Positions 1-12,945 of a stretch of 64,000 nucleotides of DNA are shown one piece after another; within the stretch, counting starts at the first letter, position 1, and each line of letters opens with the position of its first letter. This DNA is from Chrysoperla carnea (Eukaryota > Arthropoda > Insecta > Neuroptera > Chrysopidae). The stretch spans positions 109,672,368 through 109,736,367 of the forward strand of contig NC_058337.1 of assembly GCF_905475395.1 (NCBI RefSeq), written 5' to 3'. The position numbers and the translations under genes are program-made. The notes under the pieces are model-generated. The model searched no databases and was not told where the DNA came from. It was given only the letters and a program-made list of their open reading frames with translations.

Positions 1-3000
1 TAAACAGTAAGCCAAATCCGATGATAAATTAACATTATTACTATTATTATATAGATGTAGATAAAAATAAGAAGAAAAATCCTCCTTGTATCTTAATCAT
101 CTTAAAAAACCAGTCAATGTTTATTTTAAATGTATAAAAAATCAAGTAAAAAATAATAAATGTAATTAAAATATTAAAAAATGTGTTTTGCGTATTTATT
201 CAGGCATTCTTGCTCTGCAACTGTGACCAATAATTCCCCATTCTGTGCGTCAAATTAACTTGTCAAAACCATACACCCTTTGCGTGCAACATGTATATTT
301 GTCGCAACTTTAAGCAATTAGATAATTTGCGGCACGGAAAATCATACAGAAAGAAAAAAGTAATTCGGTATTCGTTAAAAATTGTGAATGAAACTCGTGC
401 GGACTATCACTTATACATTTTAGCGGAAAAAACCCCAAATTCGCTGTCGTGCAAATAAATGATATGCTATTTAAATCGCTTGCATCCATTTTTCGAATGT
501 ACACCGTTCCATTGAAGAACCAAGTGGATTGAATATTAAATAGGTTTTGATTGGTGTTTTACCCAGACCTCAATGAACAACGATTTAATTTTTAATTGAA
601 GGTATCCTTAAAAATAGTCTCATCTTCTCTGAACATTAGATTTTTTAAATGTTCATTCAGATATGCTTCCCGTTATTGAATGTCAACTGTTTAAACGACG
701 GTAAATAAATTTTAAATATTTTTGATTGATGTTTTACCTAGTCATCAATAAAAACGATTTAATATTTACTCGAAACATCCTTAAAAAGGATAGGATTATT
801 CTATGAATTTCTTTTATTTATGAATATTATGAATGATATGATATTTCATTGGTACACTGCTACAGACCTCTAACGACGTGTTGCTGCACTATACAACGAT
901 AGACAGAAGGGGAGAGTGGACTAGAACATATATACAAGTAGTTTTATTTATTACATAATAGATGGCTCAATATGTTATAATTTTACAAAGTTGGGAGCTT
1001 TTTAATGGATTTTTATCAAGGTTTAAATTTTTATTACGTAAGAAAGTCAATATTTAACAAAATGTTCAAGGTTGTTACGATACGGAAATAAAAACCTTGA
1101 ACTACTATTATTACAAAAGCTTGTATATTAGTAACTTGATAATTAAATTTATAAAAAAAAAAAAATACATACGTTAAAAGTATTCAGAATTAAAAGCAGA
1201 TAATTAAATTTTGTAAAAATTTCTAATTAATTTTTTATTAAAAATTCTAACACCTTTAAGTTAATTTTTCACTTAAATTAGTTTGTTGAACGTAAAAGTC
1301 TGTTGTGATTTAAAAATCAAATTTTTATACAAATTGATAGGTAGAAGCCATTTATTGGGACCATGTAGACCTATGTTCGATAATAATTCTAGTAAAAGCG
1401 TTTCGGTTTTGTGGGCCTTTCACCCTATTCATTCATTTGGTGCGAATGAAAATCGATTATTATTACACTCAAAGGTCATTTTTGATCGTGGGATCGAAAT
1501 TCTTTAAAAATTAATAAACCGCCAATTTACAGAAAAATAACTTTTTTGTCAAAAAAGTATAAAGTGCAGAATATTCGATTTATATCTATGTTCTTCTATG
1601 AAGTGATAGACATAGAAAAACATATTGGCTGTGATTACCCTCTGTTTTTTTATTGTAGTTTTCCATAAACTACGCACTCGCGGCCCTAGGTACGTTCCAA
1701 GTTTGCCTAATGGATAAGTTTTTTTCTAAGATTGACGTTAAAATTGTTTTAGAAACTTGGCGAAATAATTTTTTTACCTGAAAATTTTTCTCATTAGGCG
1801 CATATTTTTTTCTCTGATTACTTATTTACCTAATTATAAAAGACTGCCCGTTTGTATTTAAATTACTTATATCGAAATAGATGTGACTTCGACATATGAG
1901 AACATTTCGCTTTTAGGTTTTAGTCACACGGCATAATATCTAAAAGTTTGCGTGACATTTCTAAGCAACGGTTTTTTATTGATTATACAACGATATGTTA
2001 CAGGAAGGTCATTAGACTCATTTATTTCAACCCCTTTATATAAATTACTTATCAAAAATTTGTTTAAATATATAGTACAAGAGACAACTTTCATTGGGTA
2101 TTAGAACAGGTGTACTGTTTTTTTTTTAATCTATGTTTGTTAGATGCGCAGGGCTTAGTTAATATCAAACCGTTCTTGCATTAAACTTCAATTCTCTGTC
2201 TCAGAAATTCTTGCAAAAGAAAATATATATATTTATTTAATTTAACTAGTAACTGGGTTAAATTTGATATTAAATTGAGGTAAGAAGTACTCACACTAAG
2301 AGAATGCGTTAGCGGTGCAAACACTACCATCGTAGGCCAAGGGAGAATCTTAATAACGGGAAAAACATTAAAACTTTGAATAAAAGATGAAGAATGCGTA
2401 TTTAAATTTTCTAGATATTATTGATTTGAAATAGATAGTATTTCAAGTAACCAATGCCGATTGCGTAGCTGTATCGAAGTTAAAAATTTTTCTTGGTGTG
2501 TTACCAGGCAATTAAAGTACAAAATTAAAGTTTAAGTGATTTTATAAGCCGTCTATATCTATTCAGATTATTAGAAAAATACTTTAAACGAAATCATTAA
2601 TGTAATCTAAAATGTAGCTGTAAAAAATGATGTCGCTGCCTGAAAGGATTTTTCCAAGAAGTAGAACCGAAAGTAGTATCATTCCAATGTCTAGGTAGGC
2701 CACCTTAATAGAATCCGTCATTGAGATAATCTTTCGCTTATAGTAAGACAAATTATAATTAAGGTATTGTCACCACAAGCATTATAATCAGTTTCACTTT
2801 TGACATAAATTTTTTCTACTTGTCTATCATATTATTAGATTTTAATGGAGCAGTTGCATTAAATTTTTTTGCCACAAGTTCATTTATAAAGGAAAAATAA
2901 TTAATCTAAAGGAATTTTTTTTGAAATTAATAATTCTATTATTTTTTATTAATTAATAATAAAAAACAGTAATGTTTTTGAATAAAAAAAAGACTTGTTA

Positions 3001-5344
3001 TTGGTTGTGACGTATTTGCACTCGTTGAGGCTGTGAGCCAATCGGAATCACGCAAAATTCACATTTTTCGGCTTGTTTCTATGGAAAATTACGTTATAAT
3101 AATGGAGTGTAGAGATAAAGCAGCACACTCGTGCTAAAAGAATGACCCTCAAACTGCATTAAATTAAGATGGCATTGGTGTTCCAAAGAACAATGCATAC
3201 ATATACATACATTTCAGTTCAGATCATATACTCCTCCACACGAGCGCCATTCTAGCTCCTTTATTAGATGATATTTCGTGGACAATTTTTGAGTCAAACA
3301 GTTATAAAAGATTGTGCTTCTTTACTTCATATATATATTTACTCCATAGTTATAATATATTAGAAGCAAGTTGAGAGACAAACCATTTATCATCATTTAT
3401 CATCATTCTTCATATTATTTTATCATTTCATCGGGCGATGGCGTTACTAAAGCGATGTGTTGACGTCACCAGCGTTTGAATTTTTAGTTTAGAAAATCCT
3501 ATTTCAATTTTAAAATAAGAATAAAAAAAGATGCAACTTCTCTATTGTCAACATAGCTCTTGGACTATTAGTAGTAAGTTTTTTATAACCATTACTATAT
3601 TTTTGTATAATAATGTACTGGGTATTATAACAACATTAAATCCATAATATACTCAAAAAATACCATGCATTATATCAACCAGGGAAAATACCGCATGTAA
3701 TTTCATGCATTCAGTTTTCCATTTCAATTTGTCTGCTTGTTTTTATTATTTTAAATAAATATTTGACTGTCTAGTTTTAATTTACCATAGATACAGAAAG
3801 AAATGTTATAGATAATTACAAATGTGAATAATATTAAAGAGAAAATAAATATAAAAAATATAATCAATCATTTTTTACTCATGTATTTATTTATAGTCAT
3901 ACTTTAAAGTGTTTTTTGTAAAGAAAAAGAAAATATTGAATTTGCTGCTCCGTAGAATAGAAACAATTAAAGCACAAAATGTTATGTTATCCGATACAGC
4001 ACTTTTATGGTAAAGAATATTCATCATTAGTACGAATAATCGAATTTACCTTGAAATATTCAAGATTAATAATTTTTAGAAATATTTTGAAAAAGTCGAA
4101 GCGGGATGGAGTGCGCTAGATTGAACAAACCTTTTCTATCCTTGATATTTCTTAAATAATTGCAATACTCCCTGTTGAATTTAATTTAATTTGAGATATG
4201 GAAAGAGTACTTGTTCTTGGAAAATAACCTATCATTATTTGATCTTGGAAAGTCCTACTGAATATAATTGCAATCAGCAGGGCCATAACGAGGTAACATA
4301 GCGCCGGTGACAAGTATTTAGCTTATATAAATCGTGATTGGCTCTAATGATTTTGAAAATTCGTATACGGATAGTATTTGACATAAGAGTAAAGGCAAAA
4401 TCGGGGAGAGTAGCAATAATTGTGTCATTTTGCGTTAAAGAGTCTTTAACGCAAGACGACTACAGATTAACTTTACAGGTAAATTATTCTAGCTCTAATA
4501 GGTTTCAAGAATGTGGAATCATGGTCCTGGAATTAGGCACATAAGTGATAGCTAGCGAAAAACTGACATCGCTGCTGAAAAGAATGACCCAAAATTATTG
4601 GGTGTCAAAAACACATCGAAATTTTTGGTTTAGGGGAGAGCAAATCAAAAATTTATGGGCTTAAAATTATATAAATTATGCAGTATTTTGTCGTAAACAT
4701 ATATTTAACCAACTAAATGCGGTATGTCCATGAATTCACGGTTGGTTTTTGAGAACAAAATAACAGATAACTAAGTAAATACTTCACTTTAAAAATTAAT
4801 TGAATGTTGTAGTAAGAAAAATTGTAGTTCTTTACCTCGGAGATTACAAAATTATTTCTCTATGGTATGTATGCACAATTTGACAAATATTTTCTAAATT
4901 AAATGCATAGTTGTAACAATATTTATATGTAATTGCTGACAATGCAATTAAAACTGGTGACTATATCATTATATTCATATGGGAATAATAGAAATTATTG
5001 AGTTAGTTACTATATCATTACCCTTAATACATCACGACAGTTTTGATTTCATAGTTTGACCGAAAAATTGGAAAAATCAAAATAATGGTTAAGAGGAGGT
5101 AATATTTGGTTCATTTTTCGTTATTACCAAAAAATTTACAATTGAGAAATGCGAAATAATACAAATAAATAATAATAAATAAAAGGAATTAGTGATCGAT
5201 CGAATATTCGATTTCATCCAAGTTTGGCTAAAAATAAGCCAAAACTTTGAAATGAGTCGTAATAAGTGAAACAACAAGTGAAAACATCCAATTAACTGAT
5301 TTAGTTGTTAAAACAACCCGTATAGAAATAGATGAATGTCAGTG
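1..5344. other. Gene-free AT-rich stretch
   Basis: No coding exon could be supported on either strand; open frames are short and Phe/Ile/Lys-rich. Holds the 545-786 duplication and a CRE-like TGACGTCA at 3461-3468 in a locally GC-richer patch with no gene attached. Confidence 0.6.
545..786 (+). repeat. Diverged direct duplication of about 70 bp
   Basis: TTTTGATTGGTGTTTTACCC ... ATCCTTAAAAA at 545-615 recurs as TTTTGATTGATGTTTTACCT ... ATCCTTAAAAA at 719-786. The spacing is about 174 bp. Confidence 0.6.
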
Positions 5345-5530
5345 CTTGCATAATTTTTTTTATGGCGGCAAGATGAACCCAAGACCCAGTTTACTTATGT
5401 TGTTTATTTAAGAACTCAACCTCACTTTTTTATTTCCTGACCACGCTATAAAAATTTGAGTTGGACTCACTTTTCGTTTTTGAGCTATCGTGTTTACAGA
5501 CAGACGGACAGTACCAAAATTAGAATTTTT
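5345..5530 (-). repeat. ATACCATGTATA-family repeat, internal fragment
   Basis: In reverse, this carries the family's middle: CAGACAGACGGACAG, CGTTTTTGAGCTATCGTG, CACGCTATAAAAATTTGAG and AACCCAAGACCCAG. Both termini are missing. Confidence 0.65.
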
Positions 5531-8500
5531 AACTCAGCCTTCTATAAATTGACAAATAGGACGGATTTTTAATGTTTTGTTGTATATTTAAAAGTTAAGT
5601 TATTATCATTTCATTGTTTAAACAAATATTAGAAGAAATATCGGTCAAATACTCAATAAGTAAATCGTCATAGTCGTGTAAGTCATAAACGGTTAGTGAT
5701 ACAAAAAAATATTCTAAAGTGCACGGTTGTTGAGATGTAGCCTAAAACGATTTTGCTTAAAATGGAGACACTTCCCCCGCCTATTTTTGTAAGGATTTTG
5801 TGCATTTACATTCAGTACGTGATATTTAACCTATTTAAGTAAAAAAATAACTCCTGCAATTTAATGCAGAAAAAAATTCTCTGTTGCCTGAAGTAATATA
5901 CAAATTTGAAAATGTCGAAATAAGTTTCGGTTTCAGCTAAAAATCTTGTTTTAGTTGGAATCCACTTGATAGTTTTTAAACATATATAACTAAATGCGAG
6001 TAGTTGCATCCATCATATTCTTCAAGTTTAATTGAATAACAAAAGCTGTATATTAAAATGAAAAAAACTGAATTAAATAATAATTCAATTTCTTATGCAT
6101 CAGTTAATAAATAGTAGATGCAGAAATATGTATGCGTCCAATTTTAATTTAAAAACATTTTCATTTGAGTTCCTTTTTTCAAATTTCCTGTATGAGTGTC
6201 TGATCAGCATGGCTTGATATTTCATTACAGTGTATTTAAGTATTTAACACGGCTTCTTCATGCTGGGGACAAGCATGATACCTAATAATTATAATAAATA
6301 AAAGAACGAGAGGTATCGTTGAATACGCGGTAGGCGTATGTTCCTTTTGTTACAAATTATGTATTATTGAATAAAAAGCACAATGAAGGAATGACAATAA
6401 AGTTTTATTTACTTTTTTTTCAAGCTTTCGTTTACAAGCTTGTGAAAATAGATATTTTATTATTAGTTATTATTATAAACAAGAAATCATAAACTTAATA
6501 AAAGCCGCCTATGAACAGTAATCAAAAATTACAAAAGATCAGAATCAGAAAAGAGTTATTAAAAATCAGAAGTTATTTAGAAAAGTAAAATTAAAAAAAA
6601 AAATCCATTCTGAATGCATTCTGTGCATTCTATCCTGAAGATATTCGACGTAAGCCTCAAGTATCGTTACCACAAAACCATGGTCTCATTGATAATATTA
6701 TCAATATTTCAAGAAAATAAACTATAAAAAATATTAGTTGATCGTTCGATGGCGGATATTCTTTTTTGTCTATAACAGAAAAATCGTTGTCAATCACATC
6801 TCTGAATGTGTGTACATGGTCAGACGAAAAGTTTACAAAATAATAAAAAAATTACAACAAATTTTTAAACTGAACTTCATGTTAGTTTTTATATTAGATT
6901 TGAATTGATTATATTTTTTTGTGTCAACTTTTATAAAAATGATTAAATATTGTTATGTAGGTATCATTTTTAGTCATATTTTCACCTAAATATAGACTAA
7001 TGCTTTACTATGTCGAAGGTCGAAGAGGAAGGGTGCGTGTGTGCTATAAATCCGTTACATTATTTTTCCACCTAAACGTTTGAGCTTCTCCGACGACCTT
7101 CTCTAGTTTAAACGAGCTGAAATTCGGTATGTAGGGTCGTATGTAAAGAATATTAATGTTATGATAGCGGAATTCGATTTCCATTTGCAGAGAATTCTCT
7201 TTGAAAAAATCGCTTTTTTCGACGGTTTTAAGGCTATAAAGCTCAGTACAATTGAGCTACAAGTTGAGCTAGAAGGTCTAAGGTTGGTAAATAGGTTGGA
7301 TTAGTATCAAGGACTTTTGCCTTTTTTTTGCCTTAATATTTTGTTTTTCGCGGTTTTTATGACTTTGAGCATCTTTACAGCCTCTCCAAATTAACCTAGA
7401 AATCAATGAAAGTCGGTATGTAAATTGGGTTTTAGTCAAAAACGTGTCTTTTTGAGTCTCAACTTTTCAGCCCTCCTTGTCGCTCTTGTATGTAAATGTT
7501 TTATGTTTTCAAAAACTTGAAAAGACTTAAATCCTATTTAAATAAAAGCTGTGTCTTCATAAAAAATATATAATCAGGGAAAAATATGACTTTAATAATG
7601 CAGTTCTCCTGTTCATTGAGTTTTTTAATCGTGTTTTTCACTGTATGCATCATGTAAATAGAATTATAGTAATAAATTTTCATTTCTACACAGAGCTAAA
7701 AAAAATCAGTAGATAGATACCTTGCTCTCTCTCCGTGTAAAACCTAAATTTCATTCATGTAACTTTATATAGAATAGGATAGGTCGTAGAAATATTTTAT
7801 AACGTTAAAGGTATACCAGGTGAACGGTACTTACTAAAAAACAAATTTCCTGATAGATGGCTTTTTTGGACTTTGGAAAGTTATGTGGGTATGGACCTTA
7901 GGTAGTCTAAGAACACTGAATGAGAAATATGTTGAGAAAGTAACCCTTACCAAGCTATGGGCCCAGCAAAATTTTAAATGGCTTGATTAACATCTGCTAT
8001 TTTGTTATTCTAATAAGATAAACTTTTATCCGATGATAGACTTTTATCCGACAGAAATTTGAAATTACGAAACTGCTTTACTACAGACACGCTTTTTTGG
8101 TAATTAACTGAATATTTTTTAACGCGTGACTTTTTTAGGTTGTATTTAATCACATTTACTGCTGTGGTTAGACCAAGACATACTGTGGTGGCTCAGTCGA
8201 AATGGAAGCACAATACATACATACAGGCAGATTTATAGACGAAGCGACTTTTTCGCCCAAACCAAGTTAAAAAACCATAGAAAAAAGTCTATCTTGCTGC
8301 GAGTTGATTTCAACCTTTGTAACAATTTATGGTATTGAAAACCTAATCCTGTAAGCTATGATGTCTGTGTGGCTTAAAGGAAATTAAGACAGATAGATAC
8401 GAGGCTTACTTCTAGAGTAGCAGTAATTTCTGTGAGTTTTCATTCTATTAATGGATCTACGACAAGATTTATGCTTCATCCTAATAACTCTAGAGAGGTG

Positions 8501-8611
8501 ACAGGATTGACAGGTCAAAAAATTTTAACCACGTTTTTAGGGATATACCGTCCTATTTACAGTATACATACTTTATTTACAATGTAACAACTTACACATA
8601 CATAAAAAAAA
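5531..8611. other. Gene-free stretch
   Basis: No exon or structured repeat recognised. 7010-7500 is slightly GC-richer, with phrases such as GAGCTGAAATTCGGTATGTA and GAAAGTCGGTATGTAAATTG that recall decayed interspersed repeats, but no second copy in the window confirms it. Confidence 0.5.
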
Positions 8612-9276
8612 TTTTTAACAAAAAAAAGACCGACTTCAAAAACACTATTTCAAAACTAATTAATATGAACTAAAAAGTAAAAAAATAATTGCGTATTCCT
8701 CCGAATAACAAACAATAATCAAAATATTTTTTCTCCTAATAATATAATGTAGATACAATTATTGCTATTTTGGTAGTCGGTGTCAGCCAAGTAAATGTAG
8801 CAAACTGTTCTGTCACATTTGTTTCCTTGGCTGACACCGACTCCAAAAATAGCAATAATTGTATCTACATTATATTATCGTAATAATTTGATCTAGAAGA
8901 AAATATTTTGATTATTGTTTGTTATTCGGAAGAATAAGCAATTATTTCTTTACTTTTTAGTTCATATTAATTTGTCTCGAAATAGTTTTTTTGAAGTCGG
9001 TCTTTTTTTTGTTGTTAAAAGTATTTTTGGATTTTTAGTGAATCTGAAGTACACTAAGTAATTTGTCATTAAAAAAAGAACCATCGAAATCGGTTAGCGC
9101 GATATTGAGATATTCACCCATTTGTGGCGCACATACATAATGAAAATTTAAGACTTATATGGTTTTTTCATGAATATTATTTCGCAAAACGGGATCAAAT
9201 TGAAATGGGACCGCACGGGAAGCATCAGCCTTCAAATAGAAAAAGCACCTCCTCTTTTTTGTTTGAAGTCTGTTAA
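8612..9276 (+). mobile_element. Foldback element with one-sided tail, copy 1
   Basis: The hairpin occupies 8612-9021. A left arm starting AACAAAAAAAAGACCGACTT pairs with a right arm ending in its near-complement. The arms are about 180 bp, with a conserved inner stem GTCGGTGTCAGCCAAG (8776-8791 and 8826-8841) and a 34-nt loop (8792-8825). A noncoding tail of about 255 bp follows on the right and ends in the complement of GACTTCAAACAAAAAAG, which echoes the hairpin end. Both arms carry an extra block of roughly 50 bp absent from the other copies. No transposase is present and the class is unknown to me. Confidence 0.8.
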
Positions 9277-9674
9277 AAACCTTTTATGCAACATAATATA
9301 ATATAATATAATATTGTATACAAAACATAGATAGAGTAATTTTCATGTGTATGTGTATCAGTGTTGAATACTTGAATAGAAAATATTGTAAATATACCAT
9401 ATCTCATATATCATCAATATGATATGTAATGTCATATTCATTTTGGAGAAAAATTTCAAAAAGTATACATTGTATACATGCAAAAAATTGTTGAAACTAT
9501 TTTATACAATGTATTTCAAACCAGATTGGTCAATACCGAGAAATTTTTTTTTTTCAAAATAAACATTATAAAAAAGGAATTTTCTCATTTCTCATGATGG
9601 TATACGTTAAGGTACTCTCATTTTCTTACTCCTGTCTTGTACAGCGATAAGCTTTAATTACAAGTGAAATTTAC

Positions 9675-10165
9675 AAAATTAAAAAAACTCCCGGCAAATG
9701 CAATTTATTCTTTGTAAACCGATTTTTGGCAACTTAGCTTAATGTTCTCAATCAAGGAGTTTCGACTGTTTAGTGGCTGCGATTCCACTGAGAAACACAC
9801 AGACGCGCAGATAAACACTTATAACACTCCTTAAATCATTATCAAAGTGGTGGCCAAGGACATCAGATGAGATGAAAAGGATACATACAGATACTATCAT
9901 TTTTTGGGACAAACTTTTTGGAAATATTTTAATTGAAATTGAAATATTTGAATTGAGTTTGTTCTTTTGAATTACTTAATTATTTTACTAATTCACTTTT
10001 CAAAATGAATTGAGCCAGGTTTATTTGACCAATAATTTCCATAGTAATTATTTATATGTTAAAATTATCGTGCATGCCTTTTCCAAACAGAATCGATTTT
10101 GAAGACCATCGCCAATTTTTAAGTTTTTTCGAGAACGGAACTCACAGCTCGCATTTGAAACATAG
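9675..10165 (-). repeat. Long member of the AACCCCCRAC repeat family
   Basis: From AACTCCCGGC at 9687 it aligns in reverse with 52066-52690. Shared blocks include the CACACAGACGCGCAGATAAA tract, ACATCAGATGAGATGAAAAG, TGAATTGAGCCAGGTTTATT and GAAGACCATCGCCAATTTTT. This longer form holds about 300 bp absent from the 284-bp unit at 32914, so the family has long and short versions. Confidence 0.7.
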
Positions 10166-10550
10166 CTAAATTTTAAAATTTCACTTGCTAGTGCAATATA
10201 AGCTTGTGGTGTAAACTATACTTTTTATTGAAATTTTTATTCTAAACAAAATGGAAAAACATCAAGTATAATTTTTATTGTGTAACATATTGTAGGCGAT
10301 GCAAAAAAAAAAAGTAAAATATGCAGTGATAACAATGTTCTAGTTTTAGTGAGTTATTTCGGATATTTACTTTGTTACAGCATATGGATGTTAGATGCAG
10401 CCATAAAACAAAACAAACCAAAAAAAAAAATTTGTATTTTTTTAAATTGAGGTTGGTTACTTCTATGTAAGCGTCACAAATATGTAACATTTAGATTATA
10501 GTAGTTTTTTGGGTAAGATGAAAACACTTAAGTCCTGGTGATGAGAACAA

Positions 10551-10950
10551 TTTTTATACCATGTGTGTATGAAGTATGACGTATGGTAGAGGTAATATCT
10601 TAAAATCACCTAATTAATCCATTTCCGATTGTCCGTTGTCTGTCTGTCTGTCCGCTTTTCAACAACTCAAAAACGAAAAGACATATGAATATTTTACATT
10701 TTAAAAAGATATTAAAAACTGTACATTTATATTATCCCTATCCCTATGTCCAGTTTTATGGGTGGGGGATAAGTAAGGGCAAGTCCCCCATCCCCCATCC
10801 ATAAAACTGGATAAAGGAATAGGGATAATATAAATGTACAGTTTTAATTTATTTTTAAAATGTAAAATATTCATAATCCATTAAGTATTTCCGAACTTAA
10901 CTTTTTACGTCCTAAGCATGCTATAAAAATTTCAGCTCGATATGTATATA
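10551..10950. repeat. Rearranged ATACCATG-family repeat split by a hairpin
   Basis: 10551-10683 is the family's left part in plus orientation (TATACCATG...CACCTAATTAATCCATTTCC...CTCAAAAACGAAAAGA). 10876-10950 is the segment that should come next, but in reverse orientation (ACGTCCTAAGCATGCTATAA, AAATTTCAGCTCGATATG). The hairpin at 10684-10875 lies exactly at the junction. Confidence 0.6.
10684..10875. mobile_element. Hairpin (foldback MITE-like) with 86-bp arms
   Basis: Left arm 10684-10769 (TATGAATATTTTACATTTTA ... TTTTATGGGTGGGGGA) and right arm 10788-10875 are near-perfect inverted copies with only a handful of mismatches. They are separated by about 18 nt containing AAGTAAGGGCAAG. A transcript crossing it would fold into a long double-stranded stem. 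No second copy of the arms was seen in the window. Confidence 0.8.
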
Positions 10951-12307
10951 TATATAGAGGTTGTGGGGTAAGGTCACACCAAATGTTTTTTATTATTTTT
11001 GATATAATTTCAACAACAATTTCATTAAAATATTATATGAAAATAAAAATCTGATAATATTAAAAAACTATTTTTTTCCTTTTAGAATACCAAAATATTG
11101 GTTAAATTATTTTTCCAATTTCAATATGTATTGTCAATCTTTCAACCATAGGCATGAATTAACGTCTTCAGGAACTTCATTTAATCGGAAATTATATGTG
11201 CTATCTTATTTATTTAAATCTTTGCTGAGCCATAGTAATTAGTTTTTCTAAGCAGATGTCATTTAATAGACGGTATTACGATAAAATGACCACGAAATTC
11301 TAAACACTAATAGTTTTATAATGAATGTATAAAATATTGATTAAAAATATTCGATTATATGCTTATTTTTAATTTTGCATTATAACGACTAAATTTTATA
11401 TCCTAGACAAATACTTCTTGATAAATTAAAGAATTTGTAGCAAAAATTTGTATGGAACAGTTATGTAAATATAGCATATAAATAAAATAACATTTAATAC
11501 AATTTTTAATAGACAATTTATTGAGGTGTATTTCTAAAACATTATAGACCGTGAGCCTTAAATAACGTGAAAACTAAGTTTAGTACTAAAGAAAACTAAA
11601 ATTTTAAAAGAATGTCTTATTAAAGAAAACTATCTTTCATATTTTTCGATAAAGCCAGCGCAATATTTTAAAACAAGAAAAAATATTTGCAAGTGTCGAA
11701 AGACTTGGTTATGTTTAATACTTTTTTAAAAGTGTGTCCCGTGTTTCTTTCCTTTCAGTACATGCAAACTTTTATAAACTTTGTTTGGTCAATGACTATC
11801 TTTTAACATGAATTACAACTTTGCTTGCAATTTAAACATAAGGTCAACTATTCGTAAAAGTGAAACTACCATTTTCTAGAAAACAAATGAAATCCTATCA
11901 ATAAACTGCTCATTTATGAATATTGAACCATACCTAATACAGTTTGTATTCACACTAACTTTATATTTTCTATAATATTCTTTAAGAAAGGTCTCTGAGC
12001 AAGGTAGGGTACTTTGTATGTATCATGTGCACATTTAAGCCAATCGTTTTATATAAATCTATACCACACTAAACTATCATCTATTGCGTGACTTGATACT
12101 AAATATATACACACAGACAGTCAGAAAAAGCTTTTTCAACCTCGTATGTATTATAATATTCATTCCTACAACAAAAGTAACTAACTTTTCTATATTCTAC
12201 TTATATTATACTTTATATAATAACAATAATAATAATAATGATATCGATCCAGTATAAGTAATATTATTAAAAAAATATATACAAAATTTACAAAGCGTGG
12301 AATATAA
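10951..12307. other. Gene-free stretch
   Basis: Very AT-rich with a TATATATATATA run near 10948. Nothing coding or repeated was seen; the following minus-strand LINE fragment begins at its right edge. Confidence 0.5.
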
Positions 12308-12670
12308 CTATATCGGAAGTGATGCGGAATGTTTATGGCTAAGTATAAAAATATAGCGGATATCCCAGAAGTCCTTAGCCAACATGTAATACTGTATACG
12401 TCTAGGCACATACATGGAAAAGAAGTAAAATAGAACGCTCCTAGCTAGCATATTCAAAGGGATGGTATTTTGAGAGTCTATTGTGATGATCGATCCTAAC
12501 AACTTGATCTTCTCAGGGTGGTTGGAAATTTTATAACTGCGCGTTAAGCTTAAAATTGAAAAATATCCATTAAGGATGATATTTAAAGATGAAGAAACAT
12601 TTTTTTTAAGATGTTGAACACGAAATATGTATTTTGTTCTTTCAAGCACCGGACAAAATGATTTTTGCAT
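12308..12670 (-). pseudogene. Degenerate reverse-transcriptase fragment of a LINE
   Basis: A 120-codon minus-strand frame contains SSSLNIILNG, then HPEKIKLLGSIITIDSQ, then NTIPLNMLARSVLFYFFSMY. These resemble, in the right order, the segments of Jockey/CR1-type RTs usually reading LNIxLNG, VKLLGxxIDS and PLNxLRTVYFxxFHSxxxYG. The helix between the IDS and PLN segments appears deleted. The neighbouring minus-strand frame at 12190-12411 continues out of register. Assigned from motif order; sequence identity is low. Confidence 0.5.
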
Positions 12671-12945
12671 TTTTTTTCAATTCTTCTCTTATTTTATTTG
12701 TCCTTTAAATTTGAGATTTTCTCTACGGATCGAAAAATTTTTATTTATATACTAAGAATAATAAATATACTAAGAAGACATTGATATCTATGCTAACATA
12801 ATAATACAAAGCATGTATATATGTTGTTTTTAACATTTTTTATAGTATGAATCGAGTGGCCTCTTTTCCAATAATGTTGATAATAATATGAAACTATAAA
12901 GTTTTTATTGATTATCGTGCCCCCGTTCATATATAAAATGAGTTA

